A stretch of 6,148 nt of DNA from contig JBDTCS010000200.1 of the NCBI GenBank assembly GCA_039923455.1, positions 1 through 6,148 of the forward strand. Reading direction: 5' to 3'. The notes beneath the pieces were generated by a model. The model did no database searches. It was not told where the DNA came from and worked only from the letters and a program-made list of their open reading frames with translations. The position numbers and the translations under genes were made by a program. Of this stretch, positions 1-4,892 are shown in pieces (position 1 is the stretch's first letter; each line of letters begins with the position of its first letter). The DNA comes from JBDTCS01 sp039923455. Its GTDB lineage: Bacteria; Bacteroidota; Ignavibacteria; Palsa-1295.

Positions 1-66
1 AAAGTCTTTTAGTACAAGTTATCGGATCGAATCTTCTTACACACGCTCTACATAGGCTGATCGCAC
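1..66. other. Short upstream region before the adaptor gene
   Basis: This stretch lies ahead of the adaptor start. Stop codons in frame 1 (TAG at 10-12) and frame 2 (TAG at 53-55) mean an upstream gene could end here, but too little is visible to identify one. I see no clear promoter: there is no TAnnTTTG box and no good -35/-10 pair. There is also no purine-rich Shine-Dalgarno sequence in the 15 bases before the ATG at 67. The operon promoter may lie further upstream, outside the window. Confidence 0.4.
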
Positions 67-1461
67 ATGGCAACGGTAATTATAGAACGTCCCGAACTGA
101 AGCCTGCTCCTGGCGCAGCCTCCGCGAAAGTTGGGACAACGAAAACAGTTGTTTCGCAACTTAAAAAACGAAAGCAACGACGTCGCAACGTACTGATTGT
201 GGTTGCAGTGATCTTGATTGCACTCGTCGGGCTCGTGGTTGTCAACTCTCGTAAAGAGAAAGCAACGATCGTCCAGACAGAGAAGGTAAGCAGACGTACC
301 ATCACCGAGATCGTGCAAGCGACCGGCAAAATCCAACCCGAAGTTGCGGTTAAAGTATCTCCAGAAATTTCGGGTGAAGTTATCTCATTGCCACTCAAAG
401 AAGGCGATCGAGTAAAGAAAGGGCAAGTACTCGCGCTCATCAAGCCAACAACGATACAGGCGCAGGTCGAGCAAGCCGAAGCAAACCTGAATTCTACAAA
501 AGCGCGCCAAGAACAAGCAAAGGCAGGATTGCTCAATGCAAAGCAAGAATTCAACCGTGCCGAAGAGCTCTCGAAAAAGAATTTGCTTTCTCAATCCGAG
601 CTCGATGCGGCGACGTCGAAGTATCAAGTTGCGCAAGCGACGCTTCGTGGCGCACAGTTCGATGTTAGTGCAGCCCAAAGTGGCGTAAAGCAATACCAAC
701 AAGCGCTCGACAAAACGACCGTCTTCTCTCCGATGAACGGAGTAATCTCCTCGCTCATCACCCAGCTCGGCGAGAAGGTAGTCGGTACGAGTCAATTCAC
801 CGGCACAGAGATGATGACTATCAGCGATCTGTCGCTAATGAATGCGGAAGTCGACGTAGATGAGAACGACGTTGTAAATCTGAAGATCGGCGACAAGACG
901 CACGTTTCGATCGACGCATTTCCTGATCGTATCTTCGAGGGTACTGTGATTGAGATCGCCAATAGCGCGATGCTCAAAGGTACCGGTACGCAAGATCAAT
1001 CAACAAATTTTAAGGTAAAGGTTCGCCTGACAGATTTTGGTGAAGCAGATCTCCGCCCGGGAATGAGTTGCACAGCACGAATGGAGACGCAGACGAAAGA
1101 GAACGTCCTCGCTGTGCCGATCAACGCTGTGACTCGCCGCGAAGAAATCGGTGGGACAAAGGCTGACTCGACAAAGCCGAAGGACGATAACAGCAAGGCA
1201 AGTGCGGCCGCGGCTACTGCTGCTGCTAATGAAACGCCGTTGCTCGTATTTGTTGTCGATAAAGCGAACCGAGTCAAAGCTGTCCAAGTCAAGACCGGAA
1301 TTTCCGACAATGCATACGTGGAGATTGTATCCGGTCTGGACGGCACAGAAGAAGTTGTCAAGGGTAACTATACCGCAGTATCGAAAGAGCTTCAAGACAA
1401 ATCTCTCATTCAGATCGATAACAAGGGCGGCACGAAGACGGGAACGGACGCAAAAAAGTGA
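67..1461 (+). CDS. MacA/YknX-type periplasmic adaptor (membrane fusion protein, HlyD/RND-MFP superfamily) of an ABC exporter
   Basis: This is the periplasmic adaptor of a tripartite ABC exporter, 464 residues, expected to join the inner-membrane permeases to an outer-membrane channel. Residues 1-40 are cytoplasmic and end in a basic cluster (KKRKQRRR, 33-40). A single transmembrane anchor follows at about 41-59, with no lipobox cysteine. Next come the first lipoyl-like half (about 92-126, with GEVISLPLKEGDRVKKGQ), an Ala/Gln/Glu/Lys-rich coiled-coil hairpin (about 130-216), the second lipoyl half (about 218-254, with FSPMNGVIS), a beta-barrel domain (about 257-345, with LRPGMSC) and a membrane-proximal domain (about 346-450). 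A low-complexity insert sits at 364-389. E. coli MacA is about 370 residues, so this protein is longer at the N-terminus, in the insert and in its polar C-tail. The ATG at 67 is the only start that keeps the anchor with a positive-inside flank. The ATPase gene begins 35 bases downstream. Family assignment is firm; the substrate is unknown. Confidence 0.93.
   Translation: MATVIIERPELKPAPGAASAKVGTTKTVVSQLKKRKQRRRNVLIVVAVILIALVGLVVVNSRKEKATIVQTEKVSRRTITEIVQATGKIQPEVAVKVSPEISGEVISLPLKEGDRVKKGQVLALIKPTTIQAQVEQAEANLNSTKARQEQAKAGLLNAKQEFNRAEELSKKNLLSQSELDAATSKYQVAQATLRGAQFDVSAAQSGVKQYQQALDKTTVFSPMNGVISSLITQLGEKVVGTSQFTGTEMMTISDLSLMNAEVDVDENDVVNLKIGDKTHVSIDAFPDRIFEGTVIEIANSAMLKGTGTQDQSTNFKVKVRLTDFGEADLRPGMSCTARMETQTKENVLAVPINAVTRREEIGGTKADSTKPKDDNSKASAAAATAAANETPLLVFVVDKANRVKAVQVKTGISDNAYVEIVSGLDGTEEVVKGNYTAVSKELQDKSLIQIDNKGGTKTGTDAKK
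1156..1233 (+). other. Low-complexity insert in the adaptor's membrane-proximal domain
   Basis: Adaptor residues 364-389 are made almost only of Thr, Lys, Asp, Ser, Asn, Pro and a run of Ala (AAAATAAA). The DNA is locally GC-rich, with a GCGGCCGCGGC stretch and repeated GCT codons. It lies between two recognisable beta segments, residues 347-357 (VLAVPINAVTR) and 391-407 (PLLVFVVDKANRVKAVQ), which would normally be joined by a short loop. It is therefore probably an exposed, disordered loop expansion. Repeat-driven length change is plausible but not shown. Confidence 0.6.
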
Positions 1462-1496
1462 GCCCGCACTACTAGAGAGTTTCAATCGCATAACTT

Positions 1497-2261
1497 ATGA
1501 AAACAGGGCAGACGAACGATCAGGTGCATACAGCCGAGAACTCCGTCATCTATCTCGAAAATATTGAGAAGATCTACCAGATGGGTCAGGAACAAGTCTT
1601 CGCCCTTCGCGGAGTAACGATAGGCGTTCGGCGAAACGAATACGTCGCCATCATGGGGCCTTCTGGTTCAGGAAAATCTACACTCATGAATGTGATTGGT
1701 TGCCTTGATACACCGACGAGTGGCTCCTACTTTTTTAATAACGCAAATGTAGCCGGGCTCGATGACAATGAACTTGCGGAGATTCGTAATCGAGAGATCG
1801 GTTTCGTCTTCCAAACATTCAATCTGCTTCCGAGAAGTGACGCGTTACACAATGTAGAGCTTCCGCTCGTTTATGCAGGTGTTCCGAAAGAAGAGCGACT
1901 GCGGCGGGCATACGAAGCCATTGACCATGTTGGCCTTGCCTCTCGTGCAACCCACAAACCGATGGAGCTTTCGGGTGGTCAACGCCAACGTGTTGCGATC
2001 GCACGAGCACTCGTCACGAAGCCATCTATCATTCTTGCCGATGAACCGACGGGTAATCTCGACTCCAAGACCGGCGAAGATATTATGCGCCTCTTTGCAG
2101 AGCTTCACGCGCAAGGCAACACGATCATCGTCGTAACGCACGAAGAAGACGTTGCTCGTCATGCTGAGCGTATTGTTCGGATCAAGGACGGATTGGTCGA
2201 ACGCGATGAACTCGTTAGTGAAGCGGATCGCTACATCGTTGAGGCTGCGCCACAACTCTAA
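1497..2261 (+). CDS. ABC transporter ATP-binding protein, MacB/LolD/YknY family
   Basis: This is the cytoplasmic nucleotide-binding subunit that powers the exporter. It is 254 residues long, a nucleotide-binding domain only, with no fused permease as in E. coli MacB. Every ATPase motif is intact: A-loop Tyr27, Walker A GPSGSGKS (54-61), Q-loop Gln106, signature LSGGQ (158-162), Walker B IILADEP with catalytic Glu183 (178-184), D-loop region GNLDS (186-190) and switch His215 (VVTHE). The stretch NLLPRSDALHNVELPLVYAG (109-128) is typical of the MacB/LolD/FtsE-like branch. The ATG at 1497 gives about 16 residues before the first strand, and no better start is seen. An AGAGAG at 1474-1479 is too far away to be a ribosome site. 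The gene ends two bases before the first permease, which strongly suggests co-translation and a shared complex. The ATPase role is very secure; LolD cannot be excluded by motifs alone, but the adaptor gene favours the MacB type. Confidence 0.96.
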   Translation: MKTGQTNDQVHTAENSVIYLENIEKIYQMGQEQVFALRGVTIGVRRNEYVAIMGPSGSGKSTLMNVIGCLDTPTSGSYFFNNANVAGLDDNELAEIRNREIGFVFQTFNLLPRSDALHNVELPLVYAGVPKEERLRRAYEAIDHVGLASRATHKPMELSGGQRQRVAIARALVTKPSIILADEPTGNLDSKTGEDIMRLFAELHAQGNTIIVVTHEEDVARHAERIVRIKDGLVERDELVSEADRYIVEAAPQL

Positions 2262-2263
2262 GC

Positions 2264-3514
2264 ATGGCAAATTTTGTATATGAGACCGTTGAGGTAGTCA
2301 AGCTCGCGGGTTCGGCAGTTCGCACGAATCCGCTTCGGTCGTTCCTAACAATGCTTGGTATTATAATTGGTATTGTGACGGTGACACTCATGGGCGCTTT
2401 CTTGATTGGTGTCAATGATATGTTTCGAAGCACCGTGAGCTTCATGGGCACCGATGTCTATTACGTCGATAAATTCGATTGGGGCGGTGGCAAGAGTTGG
2501 ATGTTGCAGCGCAACCGACCCGATGTAACGCTAGACGAAGCCGACCAACTCCGTCGCCGACTCACAACAGCAAAAGCCATCAGCGTTAACACCGACCAAT
2601 GGGGCCTCGATGCAAAGAGCCGCACAAAAACTGCTACCGGCATCACTGCCGTCGGTGTGGATGAGCCATACCAACAAACGAATTCTATCACGATTGAGAA
2701 CGGCAGATTTCTTTCAACCGCCGAACTCTTGACCGCTCGTCCTGTCTGCATACTCGGTGGTGAACTTGCGGAAAAGCTTTTTCCGAATCAAAATCCGATC
2801 GGCGAGCAGATTCGCATCGGCGGTTACCCACTGCAAGTCGTGGGTGTTGCCAAAAAGATCGGTGGCTTGTTCGGTGTTTTCACGCTTGACAATCAAGTCC
2901 TCATGCCGTTGCGTACTTTTTTCAGCGCGTACGGAGATCCACATCGATCGGTAACTATATCGGTCAAAGCGAAAAGTGTAAGCAATCGGCTTGAGACGAA
3001 AGATGAATTGAATGGGGTGTTCCGTTCGATTCGTGCTCTGAAAGTTGGGCAGGATAATAATTTTGGTTTAAACAGCCAAGATCAATTCAACAAACAAATC
3101 GACGCGCTTACCGCAACACTCGACGTTGTCGGCTTTATGATCACCGGATTGTCACTATTGGTTGGTGGTATCGGCATCATGAATATCATGTTCGTCACGG
3201 TTCGAGAGCGAACACGAGAAATAGGCATTCGCAAAGCGATTGGTGCAAAGCGCCGCTTGATACTTTTGCAATTTCTATCCGAGGCAACAATGCTCTCGCT
3301 CTTTGGGGGTATCGTAGCGCTTATGATCGCGTACCCGTTAACCGTAATCATCGATCACACGCTGCTGCAGAACAAAGCAATACATATCGGATTTCCTTTT
3401 TCTATCGCTGCGCTCGCGATCTCATTGTCGCTGGCGGTTGGCTTGATTAGTGGATTCGTCCCCGCTTGGAGAGCAAGCAAGCTTGACCCTGTGGACGCGC
3501 TGCGATATGAGTAA
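2264..3514 (+). CDS. MacB-type ABC transporter permease (MacB_PCD plus FtsX domains), first of two
   Basis: This is an inner-membrane permease of 416 residues with the four-helix MacB/FtsX layout. TM1 is at about 27-50, a large periplasmic domain (MacB_PCD type) at about 51-285, TM2 at about 288-310, TM3 at about 343-362 and TM4 at about 378-400. The short cytoplasmic stretch ERTREIGIRKAIGAKR (315-330) after TM2 is the conserved segment that contacts the ATPase. The C-terminus PAWRASKLDPVDALRYE (400-416) is the usual MacB-family ending. Length is normal for a permease without a fused ATPase domain. The start ATG lies two bases after the ATPase stop codon, so expression is probably coupled; no Shine-Dalgarno is visible. 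The protein is expected to pair with the second permease, or with itself, and to transmit ATP-driven movement to the periplasmic domain rather than form a classical channel. The substrate is unknown. Confidence 0.93.
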   Translation: MANFVYETVEVVKLAGSAVRTNPLRSFLTMLGIIIGIVTVTLMGAFLIGVNDMFRSTVSFMGTDVYYVDKFDWGGGKSWMLQRNRPDVTLDEADQLRRRLTTAKAISVNTDQWGLDAKSRTKTATGITAVGVDEPYQQTNSITIENGRFLSTAELLTARPVCILGGELAEKLFPNQNPIGEQIRIGGYPLQVVGVAKKIGGLFGVFTLDNQVLMPLRTFFSAYGDPHRSVTISVKAKSVSNRLETKDELNGVFRSIRALKVGQDNNFGLNSQDQFNKQIDALTATLDVVGFMITGLSLLVGGIGIMNIMFVTVRERTREIGIRKAIGAKRRLILLQFLSEATMLSLFGGIVALMIAYPLTVIIDHTLLQNKAIHIGFPFSIAALAISLSLAVGLISGFVPAWRASKLDPVDALRYE

Positions 3515-3571
3515 GCTTGAGACAATTATTACGTACTGAATTCCAACGCATTCCATAACCAACACCGTATA
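3515..3571. other. 57-base gap between the two permease genes
   Basis: The gap holds no terminator hairpin and no Shine-Dalgarno sequence. The reading frame of the second permease stays open upstream to the TGA at 3518-3520, but this stretch contains no in-frame ATG, GTG or TTG before the GTG at 3572. Read-through transcription from the first permease into the second is therefore likely. Confidence 0.5.
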
Positions 3572-4807
3572 GTGTACTTCGCCGAAAACGTCAGAATGGC
3601 CTTTAGCTCATTGCGTTCGAATAAACTTCGAACCGCATTGACGCTGCTTGGCGTGACGGTGGGTGTGTTCTCGATTATCGGGGTGATGACGGCACTCGGT
3701 GTGCTAAATGCGAGTGTCGGCGAGCAACTTTCACAGCTCGGTAGCGAGACGTTTACAGTAAAGAAATTTCCCTCGATGCAAATGGGTGCGGGTGATTGGA
3801 TGAAATATATGCACCGCAAACCTATCACGTATGATCAGATCAAATTCGTCCGCGGATTCACGAAACTCCCCGCGGCTGTAAGCGCGGAGCACACAACGGC
3901 GCCGCTGATCGCAGCATACGGAAACGAGAAGAGCGATCCGATGTATAGCATCATGGGCTCCGATGATTACTTCGCAGTAAATCACAACTTTACGATTGAT
4001 CTCGGTCGGATGTTAACGAAAGAAGATGTCGATTACGCACGCGACGTAGTTGTACTCGGACATGATATCGTTTCCGAACTGTTCAAAGGTACTATATACC
4101 CGATTGGCAAGACGGTGATGCTCAACTCACGACCATACACGGTCGTGGGTACCTTCGAAAGCAAAGGTGGAGGAAGCGGTGCTTCGACCGACGGCTTTGC
4201 TTTGATTCCGATCACCAATGAGCAAAAGTATTTCGCAGATGCGATGATGTCGTCACTCACAATGACGGTTCGTGCACGCACGAAGGAGGATCTTGATAAC
4301 ACGCAAGATGAAGTGATCGGTGCTATACGCAATGCGCGAATGGTGAAGCCCGGCGGAGATAATGATTTCGAAGTCGAAACCAATTCTTCACTCGTCACGC
4401 AGTTCAATGATTTTTCGATCTACATTTTCTATGCAGGCTTTGGCATCAGTGCGATTGCCTTGCTCGCGGCGTCGATCGGAATTATGAACATCATGCTCGT
4501 CTCCGTCACCGAACGAACCAAAGAGATTGGGATTCGAATGGCTCTCGGTGCGAAGCGCTCGGATATTACCGGACAATTCCTGATGGAAGCGGTCGTCCTT
4601 TGCGAGATCGGTGGTGTGCTTGGCATATTGCTCGGCGTCGGTCTCGGTAATCTAATCGCTGCGTTTACAAAGGCGCCCGTATATATTCCCTATGTCTGGG
4701 TGGCTGCAGGGCTTGGAGTTTGTTCCATTGTCGGAATCGTATTTGGACTCTATCCGGCCATGAAGGCAGCGCGCATGGATCCTATCGAAGCACTTCATTT
4801 CGATTAA
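3572..4807 (+). CDS. MacB-type ABC transporter permease (MacB_PCD plus FtsX domains), second of two
   Basis: This is a second inner-membrane permease, 411 residues, with the same fold as its upstream neighbour but clearly diverged. TM1 is at about 24-46, the periplasmic domain at about 47-282, TM2 at about 284-310, TM3 at about 340-364 and TM4 at about 375-396. The ATPase-contacting segment ERTKEIGIRMALGAKR (314-329) matches the first permease at 13 of 16 positions, and the C-terminal PAMKAARMDPIEALHFD (395-411) is again the family ending. The periplasmic domain differs much more and has a Gly/Ser-rich loop at 198-206. I chose the GTG at 3572 because it gives the usual short amphipathic lead (YFAENVRMAF) before SLRSNKLRTALTLLG. 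The first ATG, at 3596, would remove most of that helix. The gene is probably a duplicate that became the partner of the first permease in a heterodimer, an inference from there being a single ATPase gene and two unequal permeases. Confidence 0.92.
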   Translation: MYFAENVRMAFSSLRSNKLRTALTLLGVTVGVFSIIGVMTALGVLNASVGEQLSQLGSETFTVKKFPSMQMGAGDWMKYMHRKPITYDQIKFVRGFTKLPAAVSAEHTTAPLIAAYGNEKSDPMYSIMGSDDYFAVNHNFTIDLGRMLTKEDVDYARDVVVLGHDIVSELFKGTIYPIGKTVMLNSRPYTVVGTFESKGGGSGASTDGFALIPITNEQKYFADAMMSSLTMTVRARTKEDLDNTQDEVIGAIRNARMVKPGGDNDFEVETNSSLVTQFNDFSIYIFYAGFGISAIALLAASIGIMNIMLVSVTERTKEIGIRMALGAKRSDITGQFLMEAVVLCEIGGVLGILLGVGLGNLIAAFTKAPVYIPYVWVAAGLGVCSIVGIVFGLYPAMKAARMDPIEALHFD

Positions 4808-4840
4808 TTCCGCATCTTCTCAACGCACGTTTTAGAACAA

Positions 4841-4861
4841 GCCGGATTTCTGGTATCCGGT
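4841..4861 (+). promoter_or_regulatory. Small hairpin between the exporter operon and lnt
   Basis: CCGGAT (4842-4847) and ATCCGG (4855-4860) are perfect inverted arms around a seven-base loop, extended by a possible G-U pair (4841 with 4861). The hairpin lies 34 bases after the second permease stop and about 32 bases before lnt. No T-run follows it, so it is not a good intrinsic terminator. It could be a weak attenuator, an operator half-site pair or chance. Confidence 0.25.
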
Positions 4862-4881
4862 AATTAGTCTCGCCGTCTTTG

Positions 4882-4889
4882 TAGATTTG
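4882..4889 (+). promoter_or_regulatory. TAGATTTG, match to the Bacteroidota -7 promoter consensus, just before lnt
   Basis: The eight bases fit TAnnTTTG, the -7 element described for Bacteroidota promoters. They end only three bases before the lnt ATG, so transcription would begin at or just past the start codon and give a leaderless message. No matching TTTG or TTG -33 element lies at the expected distance upstream. An eight-base degenerate match is weak evidence, so this is a candidate only. Confidence 0.13.
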
Positions 4890-4892
4890 CAC

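Noticed and set aside
1000..1491. A 163-codon open frame on the - strand over the 3' part of the adaptor gene
   Set aside because: It lies opposite a well-supported coding gene, and its translation shows no domain and is rich in Arg, Ser, Cys and Leu, as expected of an antisense shadow.
1151..1567. A 138-codon + strand open frame bridging the adaptor end and the ATPase start
   Set aside because: It overlaps both real genes in another frame, is very Arg/Ser-rich and has no recognisable fold or start signal.
1497..3514. The ATPase and first permease as a single fused macB broken by a stop codon or frameshift
   Set aside because: The ATPase has a complete C-terminus and a normal stop, and a fresh ATG two bases later starts a full-length permease with its own N-terminal helix. 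A second stand-alone permease follows. This fits a split architecture, not a broken gene.
1497..4807. Reading the block as a canonical LolCDE lipoprotein releasing system
   Set aside because: A MacA-type adaptor heads the operon, which LolCDE does not use, and the permeases show MacB-type ends. LolCDE stays only as an analogy for the heterodimer and the lnt link.
4836..4892. An N-terminal extension of Lnt (frame open from 4836, reading NKPDFWYPVISL...)
   Set aside because: The only in-frame alternative start is a TTG at 4887. The extension would add an odd hydrophobic stretch before the normal basic lead and TM1.
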